Of a DNA stretch of 11,776 bases, positions 1 through 7,001 are shown in pieces (position 1 is the first letter of the stretch; every line of letters starts with the position of its first letter). The notes beneath the pieces are model-generated. The model saw nothing but the letters and a program-made list of their open reading frames with translations. It had not been told where the DNA came from and searched no databases. A program made the translations under genes and the position numbers. Source of the stretch: Verrucomicrobiaceae bacterium (GTDB lineage: Bacteria > Verrucomicrobiota > Verrucomicrobiae > Verrucomicrobiales > Akkermansiaceae); assembly GCA_947372405.1 (NCBI GenBank), contig CANBTO010000100.1:1-11776 (forward strand). Reading direction: 5' to 3'.

Positions 1-1
1 G

Positions 2-412
2 CCCACGCAGAATGAAATGGTCTATCTCGGCGGCGGTTCCGGCATGGCGCCACTCCGCTCGCATATTTCTCATTTGCTGGAAACGCAAATGAGCTCCCGC
101 AAGATCAGCTTCTGGTATGGAGCGCGTTCACTGCAGGAAGTTTTCTACCGGGAGTATTTTGAAGACCTTGCGCGTCGATTCCCAAACTTCACCTACCACC
201 TTGCGCTGTCCGAACCACAGCCCGAGGACCAATGGACCTCACACACTGGATTTATCCACGAAGTTTTCAAGCGCGAGCATCTCGAAAAGCACACCTGTCC
301 AACAGAAGTGGAATATTATCTGTGCGGCCCGCCGGTGATGATTCAATCCACCATCCAAGCGTTGAAAGATTTGGACGTCTCGCCCAAGCAGATCGCCTAC
401 GACGAATTCTAA
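2..412 (+). CDS. nqrF: Na+-translocating NADH:quinone reductase subunit F, C-terminal part (5' end outside window)
   Basis: NqrF is the membrane-anchored flavoprotein of the Na+-NQR complex that takes electrons from NADH through FAD and a 2Fe-2S centre. Only the last 136 codons are here; the frame is open from base 2, so the gene begins upstream. What remains is the C-terminal NADH-binding half of the ferredoxin-reductase module. It has the glycine-rich GGGSGMAPLRSH near bases 29-64, the ISFWYGARS segment, the HLALSEPQPEDQW segment, and the CGPP motif with its cysteine at 323-325, all close to the NqrF consensus. The protein ends with the sequence IAYDEF, like the aromatic/acidic NqrF C-terminus. 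As the last subunit of nqrABCDEF, the rest of the operon should lie upstream. The next gene starts 2 bp after the stop, so readthrough into the sugar genes is plausible. The family call is secure; the missing 5' part is a window effect. Confidence 0.93.
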   Translation, partial: PTQNEMVYLGGGSGMAPLRSHISHLLETQMSSRKISFWYGARSLQEVFYREYFEDLARRFPNFTYHLALSEPQPEDQWTSHTGFIHEVFKREHLEKHTCPTEVEYYLCGPPVMIQSTIQALKDLDVSPKQIAYDEF

Positions 413-414
413 GC

Positions 415-1308
415 ATGATAAAAAACCTTAACGACGGTTCCGGCCACCCACCCCGGTTGAAAATCTACCTCAACCTTGGCACACTTGTGGACTTGCCGGC
501 GCACTCCATCTGGCCGCGGCTTAAGGGTGCAGAGGCGCTGGCCTGCATGAAGGAAGCCGGTTTCGAAGGCGTTCAGGATGGTGATCCTGAACTCTGCCGG
601 CGTGTCGGCATCGGTTGCGCCGGCAGCGGCCGCGTGGATTCGCCGACCGACGCGGAAACGCTGGCGCATCAATTCAAATCGCTCGGCCATGAAGCCGTCA
701 CACTTCACGTGGGCAGCGGTTTTGAAGATGATTCTGAAATGAACGCACTGGCGCATTCCATTGTGAACGCATCCGAGAAAGTGGATATCCCGCTCTACAT
801 CGAAACGCATCGCGCCACGATCACCCAGGATGCCTGGCGCACGATCCAATTGACCAAGCGGATTCCAGAAGTTCGGTTTAATGGTGATTTCAGCCACTTC
901 TACACCGGTCAGGAACTTCCCTACGGCGACCTCGAAGCCAAATGGCGTTTGATGCAACCGATATTTGATAGAGTCCGCTTCATGCACGGCCGCATCGGCA
1001 ACCCGGCCTGCATGCAGGTGGACATCGGCGATGGAAACGCCAACGTGCCACAGGCCTTCGGCATCCACGATTTCATGGCGCACCATCGTGAGATGTGGAC
1101 CCGCGCGATGGCCGGCTTCCTCGCGTCCGCCCAACCCGGTGACTACCTGGTGCTGGCACCGGAAATCCTCGCGCCTTTCATCTATTACGGGCGGAAGTTT
1201 TCTGATTCAGACGGAACGTTGCGCGAGGAATCGGACCGCTACGCGCAGGCACTGGTGTATGCGCGGGTCGCCCGTGAATGCTTCGAACAGGCCAAAACTC
1301 GTGTATGA
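415..1308 (+). CDS. TIM-barrel sugar isomerase/epimerase-like protein (xylose isomerase-like fold)
   Basis: The 297-residue soluble protein has no signal peptide. It resembles the sugar phosphate isomerase/epimerase (AP endonuclease family 2) TIM barrels, divalent-metal enzymes that isomerise or epimerise sugars and keto-sugars. Four candidate metal ligands occur at the expected strand ends: E130 in YIETH, D158 in NGDFSHF, H191 in RFMHGR, and E250 in LAPEIL. I chose ATG 415 because it lies 2 bp after the nqrF stop; an in-frame ATG at 232 would overlap nqrF by 181 bp. There is no Shine-Dalgarno sequence. The 3' end overlaps the aldose epimerase gene as ATGA, which suggests translational coupling. 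The substrate is unknown. It is more divergent from characterised members than the second TIM-barrel gene downstream, so the fold is more certain than the reaction. Confidence 0.75.
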   Translation: MIKNLNDGSGHPPRLKIYLNLGTLVDLPAHSIWPRLKGAEALACMKEAGFEGVQDGDPELCRRVGIGCAGSGRVDSPTDAETLAHQFKSLGHEAVTLHVGSGFEDDSEMNALAHSIVNASEKVDIPLYIETHRATITQDAWRTIQLTKRIPEVRFNGDFSHFYTGQELPYGDLEAKWRLMQPIFDRVRFMHGRIGNPACMQVDIGDGNANVPQAFGIHDFMAHHREMWTRAMAGFLASAQPGDYLVLAPEILAPFIYYGRKFSDSDGTLREESDRYAQALVYARVARECFEQAKTRV

Positions 1309-2345
1309 TCCAGAAACGTATATTTGGAGAAATGCCGTCGGGTGAGCGCATTGACGAATACGCGCTGACTAACAAAAACGGACTTTGCCTCAAAGTCATC
1401 ACCTACGGCGGCATCGTCACGCAGTTGTGGGTGCCGGATCGCGAAGGCCGGCTGGCTGACGTGGTTCTTGGTTTCGACAATCTGGAGCAATACTTGGCCG
1501 GACATCCGTATTTCGGTTGCATCACAGGTCGTGTGGCAGGCCGGTTGACGCAGGGGAAATTTTCCATCGACGGGGAAAGCCATCGGCTCGCGATCAATGA
1601 TCCGCCCAATCATCTCCATGGTGGTATGGTGGGCTTTGACAAGCGGATCTGGAGTGCGACTGTCATTTCAGAACAGGAACCACGCCTGCAATTGGATTAT
1701 CATTCGCCTGATGGCGAAGAAGGCTATCCGGGCAATGTGCGTGTCAGCGTTTTTTACACATTGACGGACGAGAACGAATTTGTGGTCGAATATCAAGCCG
1801 TCACCGACAAAGCCACTCCACTTAGCCTGACGAACCATTCGTATTTCAACCTTGCCGGAGAAGGCAACGGGCGTATTGACGACCATGTCTTGCAAATTTT
1901 CGCCAATGAATATGCGCCCACCGGTGAAGCGATGATGCTGCTCGGGCGCCGCGAGTCCGTGGCCGGTCTTGCCAATGATTTCACCCGCGCCCGTCGAGTC
2001 GGCGATGCGATTCCGGGTCTTTGGAAAAATCATGGCGATGTTTATTTCACGAACGCCGGCAAGGGTTTCGGCCCGAAACCTGTCGCTAAATTATTGAATC
2101 CACAAAGTGGCCGTTTGATGGAAATCCATAGCACCGAACCGTGCCTGCAACTTTACACCGGAGTTTCGCTGGACGGCACGTTGACCGGGAAATCGAGCAG
2201 GAGTTACGGCCCGCACTCGGCGATTTGCCTGGAATGCGAGGGTTACCCGAACGGTGTGAACGACCCCCATCTCGGTAACATCATCTTGCGTCCGAACGAA
2301 ACATATCGCCAGACCACCATCCACAAATTCTCGGTTGTCACCTAA
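1305..2345 (+). CDS. galM: Aldose 1-epimerase (mutarotase), GalM family
   Basis: Aldose 1-epimerases interconvert alpha and beta anomers of free aldoses in the cytoplasm. The 346-residue length is typical of the GalM family. Recognisable elements in order are an N-terminal beta-strand region with ALTNKNGLCLKVITYGG, NHLHGG (N102-G107) with the first active-site histidine, TNHSYFNLAG with the catalytic acid histidine H178, a substrate-binding aspartate at about D245, and CLE with the catalytic base E310. The sequence HGDVYF replaces the usual YDHNFV around the sugar-binding aspartate, a mild departure. ATG 1305 is preferred over an upstream in-frame ATG at 1278, because it forms an ATGA overlap with the preceding gene and gives the usual family N-terminus. 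There is no Shine-Dalgarno sequence, so translation probably depends on coupling. It sits in a four-gene sugar cluster, and its job is presumably to supply the anomer used by the neighbouring dehydrogenase or isomerases. Confidence 0.93.
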   Translation: MIQKRIFGEMPSGERIDEYALTNKNGLCLKVITYGGIVTQLWVPDREGRLADVVLGFDNLEQYLAGHPYFGCITGRVAGRLTQGKFSIDGESHRLAINDPPNHLHGGMVGFDKRIWSATVISEQEPRLQLDYHSPDGEEGYPGNVRVSVFYTLTDENEFVVEYQAVTDKATPLSLTNHSYFNLAGEGNGRIDDHVLQIFANEYAPTGEAMMLLGRRESVAGLANDFTRARRVGDAIPGLWKNHGDVYFTNAGKGFGPKPVAKLLNPQSGRLMEIHSTEPCLQLYTGVSLDGTLTGKSSRSYGPHSAICLECEGYPNGVNDPHLGNIILRPNETYRQTTIHKFSVVT

Positions 2346-2356
2346 AGCATCAAACC

Positions 2357-3439
2357 ATGGAACTAAACATTCATCCGCAACCGCCGCAGAAGAAAGATTT
2401 TCGCATCGGCATCCTCGGCAGCGGCTTCATTGTCAGCGATTGCCATCTGGTCAGTTACCGCAAGGCCGGTTTCAACCCTGTAGCCATCGCGTCGCGGTCA
2501 CGGGATAACGCGGCGAAAGTCGCGGAGCGTCACGCCATCCCCAAAGTCCACGAAAGCTATGAACAAATGCTCGATGATGAGACCATCGAAGTGCTCGACA
2601 TCGCTGTGCCGCCGAACGCGCAACTCGCGTTGATCAAGGCCGCCTGTGAGCGCAAAACGGTCAAGGGCATTCTCGCACAAAAGCCGTTGGGCATGAACTA
2701 TGCCGAGGCGGTGGAAGCCGTTCGCTGCTGCGAGCAAGCCGGAATCATCCTCGCCGTGAACCAGAACATGCGCTACGACCAGTCGGTGCGGGCCGCAAAA
2801 ACCCTGCTCACCAATGGTACCATTGGCGAACCGGTGTTTGCCACGATCGATATGCGCGGTATTCCACATTGGATGCCGTGGCAGGCCGAATTGGGCTGGG
2901 TCACACTAAGGGTCATGTCCATCCATCATCTGGATTGCCTTCGCTATTGGTTTGGCGAGCCGGAGGGGATCTATTGCAGCACGCGGCCTGATCCGCGCAC
3001 GTCGTTTCCACACACGGACGGCATCTGCACCTACATTTTGGAATACGCGAACGGCATGCGCTGTGTGGCGATTGACGACACTTGGACCGGCCCGGCGAAA
3101 GAAGGCTGTCCCGGCGACATCGGCATCAAATGGCGCATCGAAGGCATGAACGGGCTCGCCATTGGCGATCTCGGCTGGTGCAAAGATCCTTACACCAGCC
3201 CTTCGTCCATCCGTTACGCCGCGAAGGGTGACCAAAGTTTTCATGAACCCAAATGGAGCGGGAGCTGGTTTCCTGACGCCTTTGCCGGAACGATGGGGCA
3301 GTTGCTCATCGCCCTCGAAACCGGTGGTGAACCTGCTGTCAGCGGACGTGACAATTTGAAAACCATGGCGCTCGTGGACGCCGCGTATCTGAGCGCGGAT
3401 AAAAAGCGGCTGGTGAAACTTTCTGAAATGCTGGACTAA
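2357..3439 (+). CDS. Gfo/Idh/MocA family NAD(P)-dependent oxidoreductase
   Basis: This family oxidises or reduces sugars, amino sugars and cyclitols using NAD(P). The 360-residue protein starts with a Rossmann fold whose nucleotide-binding motif is IGILGSGFI (residues 17-25). The catalytic lysine is in QKP (Q108-K109-P110), where the common form is EKP; QKP is a known variant. The C-terminal half carries MSIHHLDCLRYWFGEP, with H190/H191 and D193 at the usual substrate-binding position. It has no signal peptide, so it is cytoplasmic. The gene starts 11 bp after galM and ends 21 bp before the next epimerase gene, consistent with one operon. A dehydrogenase next to two TIM-barrel isomerases and a mutarotase resembles inositol or 3-keto-sugar catabolic sets, but the residues visible do not fix the substrate. 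The family call is strong and the substrate unassigned. Confidence 0.92.
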   Translation: MELNIHPQPPQKKDFRIGILGSGFIVSDCHLVSYRKAGFNPVAIASRSRDNAAKVAERHAIPKVHESYEQMLDDETIEVLDIAVPPNAQLALIKAACERKTVKGILAQKPLGMNYAEAVEAVRCCEQAGIILAVNQNMRYDQSVRAAKTLLTNGTIGEPVFATIDMRGIPHWMPWQAELGWVTLRVMSIHHLDCLRYWFGEPEGIYCSTRPDPRTSFPHTDGICTYILEYANGMRCVAIDDTWTGPAKEGCPGDIGIKWRIEGMNGLAIGDLGWCKDPYTSPSSIRYAAKGDQSFHEPKWSGSWFPDAFAGTMGQLLIALETGGEPAVSGRDNLKTMALVDAAYLSADKKRLVKLSEMLD

Positions 3440-3460
3440 CAAAAAACACAACACATCATC

Positions 3461-4282
3461 ATGAAACTTGGAATCATCAACAGTGCATTTGACCAGGCTG
3501 GAGTGGACACCGCGACCGGCCTCAAACACATTTCCCGCATCGGCTTCGATTGTGTGGATATCTTCACCGAGGCGATGACGCTTTCCAAAAAGGAAAAGCT
3601 CGTCATCGCCCGCACCTGTGAGAAGGAACAATTACCCATCGTTTCGGTGGTCGTCGTCGCCACCGGATTGATAGATTTCAACGATCCGGTCCGGGCTTTC
3701 CACGTGGAGCGCTGCAAGAAGTTCGTGGACCTTGCCGCTGAATTCGGCGCGAAAAACATCCTGCTCGTGCTCGGCGAATACATCTGGCAACGCGAAGTGA
3801 TCCCGCCCGCCGCCCAATGGCAATGGGGCGTCGATACCTGTCGTGAGATTGGTGATTACGCCGGCCGTCACAACCTGGACATCGCGCTCGAACTGGAGCC
3901 GTTCCGCTTGAGCCTGCTCAACAATGTGGACGAGATGGTCCGGTTCGTGAACGATTGCAACCATCCGCATGTGCGCGCGAACATTGACGTGAGCCACCTC
4001 GTGCTATCCGACAGCAGCCCGCTCGATCTGATGAAACTCGCAGGCAAGGCCATCCACGTGCATATCAGCGATTGCGATGGCAAGGTTCACGGTGATCTTC
4101 CGCCCGGACGTGGTATCGTGAAGTTCGAGCCGTATTTACAAGCCATCAAGGAATTGAAAATTGACGGTGCCGTCTCCATCGAACTGGAATATTCGCCTGA
4201 TCCCAAACGCATTGTCGAATGGGTGACCGAAGCCTACACACAAACCGACCGGTTGATGCGGATCACAGGTTTGCGTGATTAA
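3461..4282 (+). CDS. Sugar phosphate isomerase/epimerase, hydroxypyruvate isomerase / D-tagatose 3-epimerase type
   Basis: The 273-residue cytoplasmic TIM-barrel protein belongs to the metal-dependent epimerase/isomerase family. Candidate metal ligands are E146 (in LELEPF), D176 (in NIDVSHL), H201 (in HVHISDCDG) and E241 (in SIELEY), with spacing close to that of D-tagatose/D-psicose 3-epimerases. The H-x2-D-x5-H segment followed by PPGRG and an F is the usual signature of the substrate-binding loop. The start ATG 3461 follows an A-rich 21-bp spacer with no Shine-Dalgarno sequence. It is the last gene of the sugar cluster; a 215-bp spacer follows. Probable reactions are epimerisation at C3 of a ketose, or isomerisation of a keto-sugar or keto-inositol produced by the neighbouring dehydrogenase. 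That role is inferred from context only. Confidence 0.88.
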   Translation: MKLGIINSAFDQAGVDTATGLKHISRIGFDCVDIFTEAMTLSKKEKLVIARTCEKEQLPIVSVVVVATGLIDFNDPVRAFHVERCKKFVDLAAEFGAKNILLVLGEYIWQREVIPPAAQWQWGVDTCREIGDYAGRHNLDIALELEPFRLSLLNNVDEMVRFVNDCNHPHVRANIDVSHLVLSDSSPLDLMKLAGKAIHVHISDCDGKVHGDLPPGRGIVKFEPYLQAIKELKIDGAVSIELEYSPDPKRIVEWVTEAYTQTDRLMRITGLRD

Positions 4283-4497
4283 GTTGCCGACGATTTCCCG
4301 TTCAGGGTCGCCATGTTGCGCGCGCCGCATTGATCGACTTGCGATAGAGTTGGTCATCCATTCTTTCCAGCTAAAGCTCTTTCAGGAACCACCCAAAAAT
4401 GCAAAAGTATAGCTGTATGCCTTCAAATGAAAACGAAGGAGAGAGGACACCGAATGCTCAAAATGAAGTAAACTGGTCAGAGCGCATTTAGCTGAAT
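4283..4497. other. Intergenic spacer between the sugar cluster and the secreted-protein genes
   Basis: This 215-bp stretch has no convincing gene, RNA gene or Rho-independent terminator. A 30-codon open frame at 4399-4491 encodes a hydrophilic peptide beginning MQKYSC; I cannot relate it to any family. Inside it, a purine-rich stretch at 4436-4446 (AAGGAGAGAGG) resembles a strong Shine-Dalgarno sequence. It precedes a five-codon open frame at 4454-4471 by 7 bases, ending 26 bases before the ATG at 4498. I could not place a -35/-10 pair with normal spacing. A promoter for the following genes is likely here but not visible. Confidence 0.5.
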
Positions 4498-5883
4498 ATG
4501 AACGGTACCCATGTCCTCCTCTCCGCACTGCTGCTGGCGCCGCTGGCTACACTGAACTCTGCTTCCACGAGTCAGGAGGTGGCAAAGCTCACCACGATTG
4601 CTGGAGTCAGTACTTGTGATGCCATTCCGATTGCAGATGCGCACTATAGCTTTGGCACCGCGGTTGCCCGCGATGAAACCGTGCTTTTCACCGAGTTCAA
4701 TCATCGTGAAATCAAGCGCTGGAATCCTACACGTGGGAGCACCGATGTGTGGCGCGCGAAGGAGACGCCCGGCATGTTTGGACTGACCGCCAATAAAACC
4801 GGTGATGTCTTTGTCGGCATCGATCTGGGCGACATCGGAAACCCTGGCAAGGTGCTTCGCATCGGAGCGGACGGCACGGAGGCGCACATCATAGAGGGCA
4901 TCACGCGCCCGCGTCAGTTGGCTTGCGATGTTGCCGGTAATCTGTTTGTCGTAATGGAAGGCGGCAAGATCCTCAAATGGGATCATGAAACCGGGATGAC
5001 CAGCGAACTCATGAGCGCGCGGGCTCCAGTGAATGGCATTGCGGTCGGTTCCGACGGATCCGTGTATGTGTCCGAATATGCGACCTTCAAACACATGTCC
5101 GAGGGCTACAGCCGCCCCGAATCGCCCGGGGTCGTGAAGGTGCGGAAACCCGATGGGAACATCACCATTTTGGCCAGCGGCTTCTGGCGGGCGCGCGGCA
5201 TCACGCTTAGTGGCACTCAGCTATACCTCTGCTCGGAGTCGAACCTTGAGGATCAAGGCAATTCAGGCCTGCTCGTGCGGATAGACAGCCTCACTGGAGC
5301 ACAGGAAACTTTGCTTGATAAGCTGGACTATCCCCAGTTTCCCGCAGCCGATGCCAAAGGAAAGATCTACTTCACCTTGGCACGCGACAACAAGCTGATG
5401 CTTTATAATCCAGCTTCCCCCTTTCAAGTTGCCACCGGTGCTGCCCCTGACGTGCAAAGGGCGATCGTGCGCGGTGGCCACATCACTTGGACTCCATTGG
5501 ATGGCTGGACATCCTTTTCCATTCAGTCCCAAAACCGCACGCTGCAAGGCTTTCTTCATCTCGATGAGAATGCATCGTCCATGGACGGGTACCTCGACGT
5601 GCCCGCCAACCGCTTTGATCTGAAGACAAGTCCACGCTACAACAACTTTGACAGCGAGCATCCTTCCCCAGGTATCTTCGAGCTGCCGTCCGCCAAGGCA
5701 GCGTGTGCTTCCGGCGCGATCACTGTCCAGGTCGTGCCACTGCGATGCCACCAAGGTCAACGCTGGCCCATGCAAAATGCCGGCACTTCCAATGAATCGC
5801 CAGCCCCCGGTTTCAGTGAGCAACCTGAAGCCTTCCGTTTCTATTTTCACTGGACTCCTTCTGATGGGAAATCACAACCATGA
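4498..5883 (+). CDS. Secreted beta-propeller (NHL/SMP-30-like) protein with an unassigned C-terminal domain
   Basis: The 461-residue protein starts with a clear Sec signal peptide: residues 1-22 contain LLSALLLAPLATLNSA, a type seen in verrucomicrobial exported proteins. It should act in the periplasm or outside the cell. Residues about 28-310 are repeats with the rhythm of NHL/SMP-30/gluconolactonase-like beta-propeller blades, for example GTAVARDETVLFTEF, LACDVAGNLFVV, IAVGSDGSVYVSEY and ITLSGTQLYLC. Residues about 311-461 form a different, beta-rich and Cys-containing region that I do not recognise. The start has no Shine-Dalgarno sequence but is fixed by the signal peptide. The stop overlaps the next start as ATGA, so the cytochrome-like gene is probably translationally coupled. 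No catalytic residues can be assigned; such propellers can be lactonases or protein/ligand-binding modules. The C-terminal region might be a separate binding domain or a fusion scar. Confidence 0.72.
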   Translation: MNGTHVLLSALLLAPLATLNSASTSQEVAKLTTIAGVSTCDAIPIADAHYSFGTAVARDETVLFTEFNHREIKRWNPTRGSTDVWRAKETPGMFGLTANKTGDVFVGIDLGDIGNPGKVLRIGADGTEAHIIEGITRPRQLACDVAGNLFVVMEGGKILKWDHETGMTSELMSARAPVNGIAVGSDGSVYVSEYATFKHMSEGYSRPESPGVVKVRKPDGNITILASGFWRARGITLSGTQLYLCSESNLEDQGNSGLLVRIDSLTGAQETLLDKLDYPQFPAADAKGKIYFTLARDNKLMLYNPASPFQVATGAAPDVQRAIVRGGHITWTPLDGWTSFSIQSQNRTLQGFLHLDENASSMDGYLDVPANRFDLKTSPRYNNFDSEHPSPGIFELPSAKAACASGAITVQVVPLRCHQGQRWPMQNAGTSNESPAPGFSEQPEAFRFYFHWTPSDGKSQP

Positions 5884-6977
5884 GATCCGCTGCTGCCGTT
5901 TTCCGCACTTTTATGAGATCAGCAGGGCTGTCTATTTCGCTTTGCGTGACTCACGCCACCATGGTGCTGGCCCTGCTCACGACTTCCCACTCCCTCAACG
6001 CGGCTGAGCCAGCGCATGCTCAGTTGGACGAAAAGCACCGCGTGTTTTTCACGGACAACTGCGTCGAATGCCACAATGAGAAGAAGCACAAAGGCAAACT
6101 GCGGTTGGATGACATTTCTTTTGCCATTGATCCGGCGGAAAGCGCGGATCGCTGGCAAAAGATCCTCAACCAGCTCAACTCCGGCGAGATGCCGCCGGAC
6201 GATGCGAAACAGCCGGAGGCTGGGGCCAAGACGGAGTTTCTCGATTCACTCTCGCACTCGTTGATGGCCGCGCGGCGCTCGCTGGGCGATTCGGGCGGAA
6301 AAATCACGATGCGGCGGCTCAACCGGCGTGAATACAGGAACACCATTCGTGATCTGCTAGGAGTGGAGATCGACGCGCGCGATCTGCCGGCCGGTTCACC
6401 GCGCGGCGGCCTGCTGGGAATGGCCGCTGTACTCGCGATGGGAAGCAATGGGGAACGCACCAGTCCCGTCGAACGTGGCGCGTGGGTCCTGCGCAAACTG
6501 CTTCACGATCCGCCGCCACCTGCTCCTCCTAACGTTCCCCAGCTCGCTCGGCTTGAGGGCAAAATCCTGATCACGCGGGAGCGCATGCTCGCCCATCAGG
6601 AAGAGCCGCAATGTGCGAGCTGCCAACGCAAGATCGATCCGATCGGATTCGGCCTTGAGAATTTCAATGCCGCGGGCAAGTGGTGCACCGAGGACAGCTA
6701 TGGTCCTAAGACCTGGCCCATTGATCCTGCAGGCGCTTTCCATCACGGCCCCGCCTTCAACGATTACTTCCAGTTGCGCGATCTGATTGCGGCGGAGCCC
6801 GCGAAATTGGCGCTCGGATTCTTCGATGCACTGATCGAGTATGCACTCGGGCGTCCTTGTGGATTCGCCGATGAAGAACTTATGTCGACCATGGTGGAGG
6901 AGGGGAAGAAGAAAGACTTCGCACTACGCAAATTCATCCATACACTCGTCTCCAGCCGTCAGTTTCAAAGCAAATAA
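5880..6977 (+). CDS. Internally shortened PSCyt1-DUF1587-DUF1588-DUF1585 secreted cytochrome-like protein
   Basis: Members of this planctomycete/verrucomicrobial family are exported and usually about 700-1000 residues, in the order PSCyt1, DUF1587, DUF1595, DUF1592, DUF1588, DUF1585. This one has only 365. Residues 1-42 are a signal peptide (LNA-AE cleavage likely). PSCyt1 carries a heme-c motif CVECH at 61-65. DUF1587 begins at [18 protein letters not shown] and breaks off at about D168-P170. DUF1588 starts at once with [16 protein letters not shown] (R175 on), and DUF1585 follows with CASCQ at 245-249, where CASCH is usual. DUF1595 and DUF1592 are absent, so the function is probably impaired or altered. 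ATG 5880 overlaps the previous stop; an alternative in-frame start at 5913 repeats the ATGAGATC start sequence and would also leave a signal peptide. The frame is intact, so this may be an expressed mini-version, a decaying gene, or an assembly join. Confidence 0.8.
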   Translation: MRSAAAVFRTFMRSAGLSISLCVTHATMVLALLTTSHSLNAAEPAHAQLDEKHRVFFTDNCVECHNEKKHKGKLRLDDISFAIDPAESADRWQKILNQLNSGEMPPDDAKQPEAGAKTEFLDSLSHSLMAARRSLGDSGGKITMRRLNRREYRNTIRDLLGVEIDARDLPAGSPRGGLLGMAAVLAMGSNGERTSPVERGAWVLRKLLHDPPPPAPPNVPQLARLEGKILITRERMLAHQEEPQCASCQRKIDPIGFGLENFNAAGKWCTEDSYGPKTWPIDPAGAFHHGPAFNDYFQLRDLIAAEPAKLALGFFDALIEYALGRPCGFADEELMSTMVEEGKKKDFALRKFIHTLVSSRQFQSK

Positions 6978-7001
6978 CAAGTCAACTCGTTCCTGTATCA
7001 C
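6972..7001 (+). repeat. Diverged spacer element, copy 1
   Basis: This copy spans the stop of the cytochrome-like gene and the 24-bp spacer before the GH99-like gene. Its first 15 bases match 8143-8157 at 13 positions, and its last 12 bases (TTCCT-2 bases-ATCAC) match 8167-8178 at 10 positions. Copy 2 has 6 extra bases in between. No function is evident. Confidence 0.35.

Noticed and set aside
232..414. Upstream extension of the first TIM-barrel gene to an ATG at 232
   Set aside because: It would overlap nqrF by 181 bp, and the added residues look like out-of-frame nqrF. ATG 415 follows the nqrF stop by 2 bp.
409..1134. Minus-strand open frame of 241 codons opposite the first TIM-barrel gene, and a similar one at 2906-3631
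   Set aside because: No recognisable motifs. Both lie wholly opposite well-supported genes.
4283..4330. Rho-independent terminator after the sugar cluster
   Set aside because: Only short, interrupted complementarity (CGA...TCG, CCC...GGG), with no T-run after it.
4380..4413. Sigma-70 type promoter (TTTCAG and TATAGC) upstream of the propeller gene
   Set aside because: The spacing between the two boxes is 22 bases, too long for a normal promoter, and the -35 match is poor.
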